From positions 1-26,557 of the forward strand of contig CALGIR010000302.1 of the NCBI GenBank assembly GCA_937915475.1: 26,557 nucleotides of DNA. Reading direction: 5' to 3'. The position numbers and the translations under genes were made by a program. Shown one piece after another: positions 18,077 to 26,357 of this stretch (position 1 is the first letter of the stretch; each line of letters opens with the position of its first letter). This stretch comes from an uncultured Bacteroidales bacterium (GTDB lineage Bacteria; Bacteroidota; Bacteroidia; Bacteroidales; Tenuifilaceae). The notes beneath the pieces were generated by a model. The model was not told the DNA's origin, searched no databases, and saw nothing but the letters and a program-made list of their open reading frames with translations.

Positions 18077-18105
18077 CAAAGGTAAAAAAAGTTTAACTTT
18101 ATCAA
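18077..18105 (-). promoter_or_regulatory. Promoter of the E1 fusion gene
   Basis: On the minus strand TTG at 18103-18105, an 18-nt spacer and TACCTTTG at 18077-18084 form the best Bacteroidota promoter match in the window. It sits 26 nt upstream of the ATG at 18051. Confidence 0.7.
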
Positions 18106-18147
18106 CTAATTATCAAAAGAATAAAAAATGATGATACAATATCGTTT

Positions 18148-18240
18148 AGTTAAGGCTGTCGGCTTCGACTACCCTTCGACTTCGCTCAGGGTGACGCTCA
18201 ACCGAACCGTCAGCCTGAGCGGAGTCGAAGGGGGACGGCT
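18148..18240. repeat. REP-like GC-rich imperfect palindrome (copy 1)
   Basis: Two arms of about 25 bp (CCCTTCGACTTCGCTCAGGG is in the left arm; the right arm is its complement with two mismatches) flank a short loop. It begins with AGTTAAGGCTGTCGGCTTCG, a boundary shared with copy 2. It stands out from its AT-rich surroundings, between the E1 fusion and a divergent small gene. Confidence 0.7.
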
Positions 18241-18396
18241 ATAATTGAATAATTGGTTACATCTTGTAAACAACATTAAATGATGATAGTTTAACCAAAT
18301 TGTAAAAAACACAGAAAAGTCCAATCCTGCTAGTGGTATTTGAGTGCTTATTGTGCAATTTAAACAGAAATAATTACTTACTTTGCAAAAAAAAGA

Positions 18397-18645
18397 ATGG
18401 CATTTTTCAAACTACTCTTAATTGTACTTTTAATATTGGCAGTGGTATTTCTGCTGTTTGGTGTTAAAATTTTCTTTCACAAAAGCCATAAATTCCCCGA
18501 GACCTCTGCTGGGCAAAATCCCGAAATGAAAAAAAGAGGAATAACCTGCGCCACACATAATGAAAAAATGCTGTGGAGTAAAAACGAGGGTAACACAGGT
18601 TGTGGAACCTGTTGTGGGCATAGCAAAAAGTTAGCTGAACAATAA
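18397..18645 (+). CDS. Small Cys-rich single-helix membrane protein
   Basis: This is an 82-residue protein with one N-terminal membrane helix (FKLLLIVLLILAVVFLLFGV) followed by a soluble tail with GITCATHNEKM and GCGTCCG, four cysteines in all. The layout resembles small proteins that occur near flavin- and Fe-S-enzyme maturation genes in Bacteroidota, but I do not recognise a named family. It starts at ATG 18397, a few nt after TTACTTTG (18378-18385), a variant -7 box. The next gene begins 45 nt after its stop. The Cys residues could bind a metal or cluster, or be handled by a redox partner. Function is unknown. Confidence 0.75.
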   Translation: MAFFKLLLIVLLILAVVFLLFGVKIFFHKSHKFPETSAGQNPEMKKRGITCATHNEKMLWSKNEGNTGCGTCCGHSKKLAEQ

Positions 18646-18690
18646 ACCTGCAATTGTGTTTAGCAAAGTACACGCTAACAATTGCAAATT

Positions 18691-18897
18691 ATGGAAACGC
18701 TTAAACTTTTACTTTTAACCCTAGGTGTGCTTGCTATAATTGTGGCCTTTTTCATCTTGACTTTCACACTTTTAGGGAGCAAAAATCAAAATAACGACCA
18801 GGAGAGTTGCTCTACCGACAATAGTCCACGCTCTTTTGGCTGTGGATGTGGCTCTGGTGCATGTGGTTTGCCTGCAAGCAGAGGAAATGTGGATTAG
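18691..18897 (+). CDS. Small Cys-rich membrane protein resembling NqrM
   Basis: This is a 68-residue protein with one N-terminal helix (LLLLTLGVLAIIVAFFILTF), then ESC, and a C-terminal GCGCGSGACG cluster, four Cys in total. The architecture, a helix then C-x10-C-x-C-x4-C, recalls NqrM (DUF539), a small factor needed to mature the Na+-translocating NADH:quinone oxidoreductase. NqrM genes often lie near apbE, which attaches FMN to that complex. The tail is not a close textbook match, so this is inference. An upstream TTG at 18682 would add three residues; the ATG at 18691 is more natural. Its TAG stop directly touches the apbE stop on the other strand. Confidence 0.65.
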   Translation: METLKLLLLTLGVLAIIVAFFILTFTLLGSKNQNNDQESCSTDNSPRSFGCGCGSGACGLPASRGNVD

Positions 18898-19902
18898 CTA
18901 TTTTTCAACGACCATTCCCTTTAACCCATCTGACATCCACACACTATAGTCGCCATCTTGGGAGCAAAAAACAAGGTAAGCCTCAACGCCAGGATTTTGG
19001 CTAAGCCATAATTTGACTGAATCGACTCCCATAACCATAAATGAGGTAGCAAGAGCATCAGCTCGTGCCGCTGTTGAATCGATTACTGTGGCGCTAAGCA
19101 GGGAGTGATTAACAGGATAACCCGTGGAAGGATTGATTGTGTGGCTATAACGTACACCATCTTTTACAAAAAACTTGCGATAATTACCCGAAGTAACCAA
19201 CGATTTGCCAGAAATGGCAATTATTACCTGTAGATTTTCTCCCGATAAAGCATTATCCACTGGCTTATCAACTCCCACCAACCACTCCTTCCCTCGCGAG
19301 CTGTTGCCACTGGCTCTAATTTCGCCACCAACCTCCACAAGGTAATCGGAAATACCTTTGGTCTCAAAAAAATCGGCAATTAGGTCGGTGGTAAAACCTG
19401 GTGCAATGGCATTTACATCGATGCTCACATTTGGATTACTCTTACAAAGAGTATTCCCCTTAAGTTCTATCATATCGACACCGGTAAAAGCCAATAATTC
19501 TGCCACTCGGCTTTCTGAAGGCACTTCATCCCTTTTCATATGAAACCCCCACTCACGAACCAGCGGACCAATGGTGATGTTGAATGCCCCATTGGTTTGT
19601 GCAGAATACTCCAACGACAATGCCACAACCTCCGCCAGGAGTGAATCAACCTCAAAACAATCATTAGCGCTATTGAAAAGATTGATTATGGAACTGTCCC
19701 TATAAAGCGACATGGATTGGTCGACCTGCTCAAAAATTTGCTCTATGTCTCCGTGAAAATCTGTACCCTGCATATCAGCATAGGTAATGGCATACGTTGT
19801 GCCCTGGGTAAATCCTGTTAGCTGAATATATTCCTTACTACTGCAACTTGCACAACCTATTAATGCAAGTATTATTATGAAAAGAAGCGAGTGTTTTCTC
19901 AT
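18898..19902 (-). CDS. apbE: ApbE, FAD:protein FMN transferase (lipoprotein)
   Basis: ApbE transfers FMN from FAD to a Thr or Ser on target flavoproteins, typically NqrB/NqrC or RnfD/RnfG, outside the cytoplasmic membrane. The 334-residue product has a lipoprotein signal (MRKHSLLFIIILALIGC, Cys17), FTQGTTYAITYAD, the MSLYRDSSIINLFN segment, AIAPGFTTDLIADFF, YLVEVGGEIRASG, the catalytic-region HTINPSTGYP and the C-terminal AARADALATSFMVMG. These match the family order. AP in AIAPG replaces the more usual AK or AQ, which is worth noting but not disabling on its face. The ATG at 19902 is preferred over a TTG at 19926. It lies 32 nt downstream of the glycosyltransferase gene, so it may share that transcript, and faces the two small Cys-rich genes tail to tail. 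Confidence 0.93.
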   Translation of the reverse strand: MRKHSLLFIIILALIGCASCSSKEYIQLTGFTQGTTYAITYADMQGTDFHGDIEQIFEQVDQSMSLYRDSSIINLFNSANDCFEVDSLLAEVVALSLEYSAQTNGAFNITIGPLVREWGFHMKRDEVPSESRVAELLAFTGVDMIELKGNTLCKSNPNVSIDVNAIAPGFTTDLIADFFETKGISDYLVEVGGEIRASGNSSRGKEWLVGVDKPVDNALSGENLQVIIAISGKSLVTSGNYRKFFVKDGVRYSHTINPSTGYPVNHSLLSATVIDSTAARADALATSFMVMGVDSVKLWLSQNPGVEAYLVFCSQDGDYSVWMSDGLKGMVVEK

Positions 19903-19934
19903 GGTTAAATAATTTGTGCAACCCAATGCTTTAG

Positions 19935-21878
19935 CTAAAACAGCTGGCTGTATAGTACAACCATATCGGTATTAACATTGTAATTTTTAGCGTATTGTAT
20001 ATTAAGCCTTTCAATAATTTTTGGATTAATACCCTTTAAATCCCTCGTTTTTAGAGGAGGAAAAACTCCTTTACGAAGTTCTGGTAAACCACTAATATCT
20101 ACCCCTTCGGCATGTGCATAGCCAACCCATGTGAGCTTACCAAACAGAACCCCAAAAGCCCCTGAAAACACATGGCCAAACCGCTTTATGAATAGAGCTA
20201 ATATTGGCGAAAACAGGATAATAAAAAATGCCATAAGCACATCAAACAATCGCTTATTACGCCTATTTACGGGTTTTGATATCGCGCTAAAATCAACGGT
20301 GTACAAATCGCCTGCAGTGTCGATGGAATTACTCCCAATAACCGAAGAGCTATCGGGTGGAGCAATCTTATAGTCGATGCCCAAAGGGACAAGCGTTAGC
20401 ATTGTTTTAATTATATCCTGAGATGATATGTTGCTGGAGCAAAATATTACCTCGTCGATACTATTGATGCGGACAAACTCATCGAGCTGATTGAAGGTTG
20501 CAATTTGCTGCTCGCTGGTTAATGTGCTTAATGGAGAAACATATCCCACAATATTAAAATCGACCTTAGCATTGTTAAGTATTTCGCGCACACGCTCAAT
20601 CTCGTCCATATTGCCAACAATAGCAACACGTTTTAGCTTACGGAAAGCGGTAAACACATCCTTTTTGTAAAACCCAACAAACCAGTGCGCCAGCTGCACA
20701 AAAACTATGGACCAAACAGTAACAAGGAGAATTACTGCCCGAGAGTACCGAAGAGAATTGGGCAAAAGGGCATAAATTGCAAGGATTGCTAGAGTCCCAA
20801 ATCCAATTCCTCTTGCTGATGCAAATAGCTTTTGAGGCTTATCATATGCTCCGGATAACCAGCTCGATACAATCCAAATAACGATATAAAACAGCGACAT
20901 CATGTACACCAATCCGTAGTTATAGCCCCAATTTCCATGGAAATGTAGCTTATCCCAAATTAACATCATAACGACAAAGCCAGCAACCATTATTAGTGCA
21001 TCCATAAGTGGTTGAATAGCGCGTTGGATAAAGCGTTTTACAAGGCTTAACCCAGCCCTAAAATATATGGCTGAATAGATAAGCATAATGTACAGTGATG
21101 CATTTTTGCTGGTAAAATGCTTTCGGGCAAAAATCATCATAGCCTTATAAAAAACTAGCACATAGTTTATGCTGCCTTTTTTTGTGCTCTCGCCCTTATA
21201 GTGAATAATGGTTGTACCCGGATAGTAGTAATTCTTATAGCCTCCCTTGAGTATTCGATATGATAAATCGATATCCTCGCCATACATAAAAAAACTCTCG
21301 TCAAGCAATCCTACCTTATCTAGTGCTTCTTTTCTGATAAACATAAAGGCGCCAGAGAGTATCTCAATTTCGTGGGTGCTATTGGGGCTAAGATGCCCCA
21401 GATGATACCTTGCAAAGGTTTTGGATTTTGGGAACAAGCGGGATAGTCCAAAAATCTTATAAAACGAAACAATGGGCGACGGCATGGCACGTTTAGACTC
21501 GGGCAAAAACTTACCCTTGCCATCAATCATCTTTACCGCCATGCTACCCGCCTCCTTATGCTCATTCATAAAGGCGATGCACTTGGCAAAGGTATCCTCC
21601 TCAACAACTGTATCGGGATTTAGCAACAGTACAAACTCACCCTTAGCCAGCCTTATGGCTTGATTGTTTGCGTATGAAAAGCCGTAGTTTACAGTATTCT
21701 CAATGAGTTTAACCTGAGGAAAGCGCTGGCGCACCATTTGACACGACCCATCGGCCGAAGCATTATCAACCACAAATACCTCGGAATCAATGCTGTTTAA
21801 CGATTTAAAAACCGAGATAAGGCATTGCTCAAGGAAATGCTTAACGTTATAGTTAACAATTACTACCGAAAGAGTCAT
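19935..21878 (-). CDS. GT2 glycosyltransferase fused to a membrane and Rossmann-like module
   Basis: This is a 647-residue protein. Residues 1 to about 240 are a family-2 glycosyltransferase: VVIVNYNVKHFLEQC, VVDNASADGS, VNYGFSYANNQAI, LLLNPDTVVEED and FMYGEDIDLSYRI carry the nucleotide-binding and acid-base motifs, closest to rhamnosyl-type polysaccharide enzymes. About five membrane helices follow (280-410), then a Rossmann-like domain with KRVAIVGNMDEIERV and IDEVIFCSSN. The end has RNKRLFDVLMAFFIILFSP, which looks like the start of a sugar-phosphate transferase of the WbaP/WcaJ type. However, the catalytic block usual after it is missing and the sequence jumps to WVGYA. So it probably acts as a GT2 enzyme in surface polysaccharide assembly, with the rest serving as anchor or regulator. 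The acceptor is unknown. Confidence 0.85.
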   Translation of the reverse strand: MTLSVVIVNYNVKHFLEQCLISVFKSLNSIDSEVFVVDNASADGSCQMVRQRFPQVKLIENTVNYGFSYANNQAIRLAKGEFVLLLNPDTVVEEDTFAKCIAFMNEHKEAGSMAVKMIDGKGKFLPESKRAMPSPIVSFYKIFGLSRLFPKSKTFARYHLGHLSPNSTHEIEILSGAFMFIRKEALDKVGLLDESFFMYGEDIDLSYRILKGGYKNYYYPGTTIIHYKGESTKKGSINYVLVFYKAMMIFARKHFTSKNASLYIMLIYSAIYFRAGLSLVKRFIQRAIQPLMDALIMVAGFVVMMLIWDKLHFHGNWGYNYGLVYMMSLFYIVIWIVSSWLSGAYDKPQKLFASARGIGFGTLAILAIYALLPNSLRYSRAVILLVTVWSIVFVQLAHWFVGFYKKDVFTAFRKLKRVAIVGNMDEIERVREILNNAKVDFNIVGYVSPLSTLTSEQQIATFNQLDEFVRINSIDEVIFCSSNISSQDIIKTMLTLVPLGIDYKIAPPDSSSVIGSNSIDTAGDLYTVDFSAISKPVNRRNKRLFDVLMAFFIILFSPILALFIKRFGHVFSGAFGVLFGKLTWVGYAHAEGVDISGLPELRKGVFPPLKTRDLKGINPKIIERLNIQYAKNYNVNTDMVVLYSQLF

Positions 21879-21987
21879 ACACCCATTTTATGCAGGCTCA
21901 AAGGTATAAAAAAACTTGCACGTTAACTACAACTATCATTTTAACTATGCCATAATAAGTTAAGAGAATGGTGTATCAATGTAGTTG

Positions 21988-22055
21988 AGTTAAGGTTGTC
22001 GGCTTCGACTTCGCTCAGCCTGACGGCCAGACTGAGCGTCACCCCTCGCTCGCGC
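21988..22055. repeat. REP-like element (copy 2)
   Basis: It starts with AGTTAAGGTTGTCGGCTTCG, matching the left boundary of copy 1 except for one base, then CTTCGACTTCGCTCAGCCTG and a partly complementary CTGAGCGTCAC. It is shorter than copy 1, having lost one ACCCTTCGACT unit. Confidence 0.65.
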
Positions 22056-22198
22056 GGATTTGTAATCCGTACGCAATGAACTAACGGTTCTCAACACAGT
22101 CGCGAACAAATTAGTACTAAGAATTTTTGCTGTTGCTAACAGAGATGAACCTTTTATAAAATTAAGTGCTTAAATATTTGGTTTTATCTTAGAATGCT

Positions 22199-22265
22199 CA
22201 GCCTGATAGTCAGGCTGAGCGTCACCCTGAGCGAAGTCGAAGGGTGGTCGAAGGGTGGTCGAAGC
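22199..22265. repeat. REP-like element (copy 3, inverted), abutting the redox-fusion stop
   Basis: CAGCCTGATAGTCAGGCTG is a short palindrome, followed by the complement of the copy 1 core (CCCTGAGCGAAGTCGAAGGG) and a tandem GGGTGGTCGAA. It ends against the stop codon of the 1077-residue gene and may act as its 3' hairpin. Confidence 0.65.
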
Positions 22266-25200
22266 CTACTTGAACGCTTCTTCGAGTAGCCCATCCCCTG
22301 TTATACCTAAACGCTTGAAGTACTCAGGAACCGGCTTGCCAAGCATTGCATCAACATACATGCGGGCCAGCCCCATGCTAAGCATAAAACCATGACCAAG
22401 GAGACCCGTAAACAGGCCTTGTGCGGGGTCGATAAACATACGCGGCTCAACGTAGTAGCCCGCCCAAACCGCTTGGAAGCCAACTGAGCTGAGCTCGGGT
22501 ATCCAGTTGGAGAATACTTCTGATACAATTTCAAGAAACTCTTGCGAGTTTACCTTAAGATTTTTAGCAGCCTCCTGCGAATCAACAGCAGGTGAGGCGC
22601 AGCCAATTATCTGACCCGTTTCGGCTAACTGCTGGCCGTACACTGCACTAAAACCTTTGTAGTTCCTCCTGTCGATAAGCATTGGGAGGGGTGAGCCCTC
22701 AATGCCCATCCAAGGCAATCGGCGGGTAATAAACGCCTGATGCTTAACAGGATAAACACCAGTATTGATACCCAGCTGGCGCGAAAACTTTTCACCATTT
22801 GGGCCTAGGGCATTTACAAAGTTCTCTGCATGATACTCAATGTAACCCTTATCGTGGTCGCGCACTAGTGCACCATATCCATTCCCGTTGCGGTAAACAC
22901 TGATGAGTTCGCAATCCTCCTTAACTGTCCCTCCCTTTTCTATCCCAATCTTACGAAGCATATCAACAACCTTACCCGGCGTGGCTTGCCAGCAATTGCT
23001 TGAAATAAGCGCTGCCCGATAGGTGTCAATAGTTTTGCTAAAATAGGGCGATATCTCTTTGCGGAAATCCTTTGGTTCTATCATGTGTGCCTCGCTCCAT
23101 GCTCTCGATTCATCAAGCGCTTTGTAGGTGGCCTCGTCGTGGGCAAAACTAACGTAGTTTATGGGACGATAGTCGATATTGCTAACTGATTGTAAATCCT
23201 TAAAAATCTGATGGTTTTCTGCTGCAATTTGCGATATCTCAGGAACAGAGAATGCGGTTCTACCTCCCGCAATGTTGCGCCAGCTAGCACCACGACCATA
23301 ATTTACCATAACCGGCTTAAGCCCAGCCTCGGCCATGTAACGGAAAAGCGCACTGCCACCCATACCCCCGCCAGCAACAAGCGTGGTTATCTTTTCAACC
23401 CTTTTGGCTTTACCATTAATCCCCGTAATGTAGGTTTCAGGCACCTCCCTTGGAAAAAGTTCGCCCATATTTACCTGATTACTAAGGGGTCCACGAGGCG
23501 TTGCATCGCCAACAATTTGGATGCCCATTGGAATTAGCGCAGTTTTAAGTCGCTTAATACAGCGCTTACCGCGGCAGGCACCCATCCCCAAGCGGGTTGT
23601 ATGCTTTACCTCATCAACAGAGATGAATTTTCTGTCGCCTATGGCTTCGAGAACCTCCTCCATGCTCACATCGTCGCAATGGCAAACGTAGGTTTTTGAA
23701 TCAGACTTGTAATCTGAGGGTTTAATCTGAATTGGGGTAGGGTAACTCTCCTTAACAATAAATCCTCTAACCTTAAGCAAATCATCGTTGTGAACATCCT
23801 TGCTTTTTACCCTTGCAACATTGGTTTTGTTGGGTTTTCTGAGAATTTTCTCAATAATTCCCTCGCCAATTTTTTGGCCGTTATTATCAACAAGAAAAAC
23901 CTCACTTCCCTCTGTAGCCTCATACTCTATGGGAAGGAAAATCCAATCTTTACCATAATGGTAGCCAAATATGGCAAGCCCGGGGCACTGGTAAACGCAT
24001 TCCATACAGCCAATACACTTTTCATAATCGATATGGGGCACTGTACTGGTTGATGTTTTGGTTATTGCACCATGGGGACAAGCAAACTCGCATGGATTAC
24101 AGGCAAACCCATATAGGCAATCAATTACCACAAAAGGTTTTTTGGCTTTACGCTCGTCAGAGGGTTGAAATGGTTTATCGATAACCCGCACTGGATGCTG
24201 CTGGCTATCGATGTATTGCTTGCTGGTACTTAGATACTCATCGTAATTGTATCTTTCGCCCATTTCTTGTAGAACCTCATAGCCCGCTTGCTTGCCACGC
24301 AGAACTGCGCTTGTGCCCTCACCAATTCGAATAGCATCACCAACGCCATAGCAAAAACGACCAAAAACTTCGTTCCCTTTTATTAGGAGTTGATCATCGG
24401 GCACAAGGCCGGTACAGATATTTATTGCATCAATGCCCTCAATTACTTGTTCTGTGCCCGGTATTGGCTTAAAATTTTCGCAATTGGCCACAACGGCGCC
24501 AATAACACCTGTCCTATCCTCGTTGGGTATGGCTTTAAGCAAAATTTTGCCAAGCATAACGGGAATGCCTAGTCGCCTTACCCTATTGGCCTGAACCGGG
24601 AAACCTCCCTCGTGAGGCATAGCCTCAATAATAGCCTTTACGCTGGCTCCAGCCTGCATCAGCTGATAGCTGGTAAGGTAGCCAATGTTGCCCGCTCCCA
24701 CTGTAAGCACGTTTTTGCCCAGCAATGTGAACTCCTGGTTCATCATTTTTTGCACTACGGCGGCGGTATATACGCCCGGTATATCATCATTCTCAAAGGT
24801 TGGCATAAACGGAACAGCACCTGTGGCAACAACCAGATGGTCGGCCTCAACGTAGTATATCTCATCGGTTTTAATATTCTTAATGGCAATGCGTTTGCCC
24901 TCAAGTATATCCCAAACGGTGCTATTGAGGAAAATCCCCTCGTGATTTTCGCCAGCAAGGGTTTTGGCGATATCGAAGCCACGCATTCCGCCAAACTTTT
25001 TCTCCTTCTCGAAAAAGAAGAACTGATGCGTTTGCATGTTGAATTGGCCGCCAATGGTTGGGCTATTATCAATAACAATATTCTCAACCCCATGCTCAAG
25101 AAGCACTTCGCGTGCGGCCAAACCGGCTGGCCCAGCGCCAATAATTGCAACAGTTGTTTTATATACTTTAATTGAGTTTTGCTTATGGGGAGATTTAACC

Positions 25201-25499
25201 GATGGAGCGTACTCGTGTGGAATCTCACTCACCTCTTTAACCCCATCAACAGAAGTAATGCAGATTCTTTTAATTTGTCCATCAACAAGCATCTCGCATG
25301 CACCGCACTTACCTATTCCGCACTCAAGGCTTCGCTCCCTGTTATCGAGGCTGTGGCTATGCACAGGAAATCCGGCCTGATGAAGAGCAGCAGCAATGGT
25401 AAAACCTGATTCTCCCTCAACGGTTTTGCCCTGAAACTTAAAGGATACCTTTTGGGGTTTAGGTACTTCAAGTATTGGATGGCTGTTAATTTTCTGCAT
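22266..25499 (-). CDS. Giant multi-module FAD / Fe-S oxidoreductase (HcnABC- or SoxA-like fusion)
   Basis: This is a 1077-residue protein with modules in this order. An N-terminal [2Fe-2S] ferredoxin-like domain has Cys 60, 65, 68 and 80. A pyridine-nucleotide-disulfide-type FAD domain has GAGPAG at 121-126 and a second GAGNIG near 268. Two [4Fe-4S] motifs use Cys 461, 467, 470, 474 and Cys 495, 498, 501, 505. A BFD/SoxA-like [2Fe-2S] motif uses Cys 606, 608, 642 and 647. A C-terminal DAO-type FAD oxidase starts at GGGMGG near 710. The parts correspond to subunits that are separate in hydrogen-cyanide synthase (HcnA, B, C), opine oxidases and hydroxyproline or sarcosine oxidases, but fused here and with an extra ferredoxin. 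It probably oxidises an amino acid or N-alkyl amino acid; the substrate and electron acceptor are unknown. The ATG at 25499 is a plain start; a variant -7 (TAACTTCG) lies about 45 nt upstream. Confidence 0.88.
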   Translation of the reverse strand: MQKINSHPILEVPKPQKVSFKFQGKTVEGESGFTIAAALHQAGFPVHSHSLDNRERSLECGIGKCGACEMLVDGQIKRICITSVDGVKEVSEIPHEYAPSVKSPHKQNSIKVYKTTVAIIGAGPAGLAAREVLLEHGVENIVIDNSPTIGGQFNMQTHQFFFFEKEKKFGGMRGFDIAKTLAGENHEGIFLNSTVWDILEGKRIAIKNIKTDEIYYVEADHLVVATGAVPFMPTFENDDIPGVYTAAVVQKMMNQEFTLLGKNVLTVGAGNIGYLTSYQLMQAGASVKAIIEAMPHEGGFPVQANRVRRLGIPVMLGKILLKAIPNEDRTGVIGAVVANCENFKPIPGTEQVIEGIDAINICTGLVPDDQLLIKGNEVFGRFCYGVGDAIRIGEGTSAVLRGKQAGYEVLQEMGERYNYDEYLSTSKQYIDSQQHPVRVIDKPFQPSDERKAKKPFVVIDCLYGFACNPCEFACPHGAITKTSTSTVPHIDYEKCIGCMECVYQCPGLAIFGYHYGKDWIFLPIEYEATEGSEVFLVDNNGQKIGEGIIEKILRKPNKTNVARVKSKDVHNDDLLKVRGFIVKESYPTPIQIKPSDYKSDSKTYVCHCDDVSMEEVLEAIGDRKFISVDEVKHTTRLGMGACRGKRCIKRLKTALIPMGIQIVGDATPRGPLSNQVNMGELFPREVPETYITGINGKAKRVEKITTLVAGGGMGGSALFRYMAEAGLKPVMVNYGRGASWRNIAGGRTAFSVPEISQIAAENHQIFKDLQSVSNIDYRPINYVSFAHDEATYKALDESRAWSEAHMIEPKDFRKEISPYFSKTIDTYRAALISSNCWQATPGKVVDMLRKIGIEKGGTVKEDCELISVYRNGNGYGALVRDHDKGYIEYHAENFVNALGPNGEKFSRQLGINTGVYPVKHQAFITRRLPWMGIEGSPLPMLIDRRNYKGFSAVYGQQLAETGQIIGCASPAVDSQEAAKNLKVNSQEFLEIVSEVFSNWIPELSSVGFQAVWAGYYVEPRMFIDPAQGLFTGLLGHGFMLSMGLARMYVDAMLGKPVPEYFKRLGITGDGLLEEAFK

Positions 25500-25625
25500 T
25501 TTACAATAATTTAATTTTGATATTACCTCTTTGGGATCCTTGCGAAGTTAGTTTTGTAACCCCTTATTAACAATGATGCTTGTCAGGATTATGTGATATT
25601 ATGGCTTGAAATTATTCCTTCTCTT
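25500..25625. other. Upstream region of the redox-fusion gene
   Basis: AT-rich sequence with no ORF, leading into the repeat array. Its start may include the promoter of the redox-fusion gene, but no good -7/-33 pair is visible. Confidence 0.4.
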
Positions 25626-25895
25626 AAAATAGTTGCCCCTCTTCGGGGTTTGAAGCTATAAATAGCAACTGTTTAGCATCGCAGGCACAGCCTGCTAAAA
25701 TAGAACGACGGCGGTTGGATTGTCTTTTTAAATAATGCCACCCCTAACGGGGTTTTGGATTGATACAATTCCTTTGCTAGAATAATTGCACCCCTTCGGG
25801 GTTAGAAACTGTAATGGCAACTTTTTAGCATCGCAGGTACAGGCTTCTAAAATAGAACGACGCTGATTGGAACCGCTAGCAAACATCGTATTGCA

Positions 25896-25928
25896 ACTCA
25901 AGGTTTGACTTTAAGTCAAGCCTTGAGT
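25896..25928. repeat. 33-bp palindrome, array copy 1
   Basis: Arms of 16 bp (ACTCAAGGTTTGACTT and its complement, with one mismatch) around a single T. A more diverged relative occurs near 25957-25985. Confidence 0.75.
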
Positions 25929-26324
25929 AACAGCCCTTTTGGGTTAGGCACATTGAACCATGCTTGGAGTCCAGCCTTGAGTAAAATAGTTTTGATTAAA
26001 AGCCCGAAGGGCTGGAATTATTGTAGATAGTTTGAAATAAAGACCTTTTAAACCCCGAAGGGGTGACACCATAGCCGTTGCATATTTTTGTTCTTTAACG
26101 ATTGGATTGTCTTTTTAAATAATGCCACCCCTAACGGGGTTGTGGATTGATATAATTCCTTTGCTAGAATAATTGCACCCCTTCGGGGTTGGAAACTGTA
26201 ATGGCAACTGTTTAGCATCGCAGGCGCAGCCTGCTAAAATAGAACGACGGTGATTGGAACCGCCGCCGAACATCGTATCAATCTAAAAACCCTTGCTTGA
26301 CAGAAGTATAACTTGCTTAATACT

Positions 26325-26357
26325 ACTCAAGGTTTGACTTAAAGTCAAACCTTGAGT
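26325..26357. repeat. 33-bp palindrome, array copy 2
   Basis: A perfect inverted repeat with two 16-bp arms around a single A. It differs from copy 1 at two positions, one of which restores exact pairing. Confidence 0.8.

Larger units (their letters stand above)
21879..22265. other. Intergenic region with two REP-like elements
   Basis: This stretch separates the glycosyltransferase start from the redox-fusion stop. It holds REP-like copies 2 and 3 in opposite orientation, with about 140 bp of unremarkable AT-rich sequence between them. No credible ORF is seen. Confidence 0.6.

Noticed and set aside
18052..18105. Longer N-terminus of the E1 fusion from a TTG at 18105
   Set aside because: That TTG is the -33 element of a good promoter whose transcript would start downstream of it.
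24612..25175. 187-codon plus-strand ORF inside the redox fusion
   Set aside because: It runs antisense to a conserved coding gene and has no recognisable family; it is a shadow frame.
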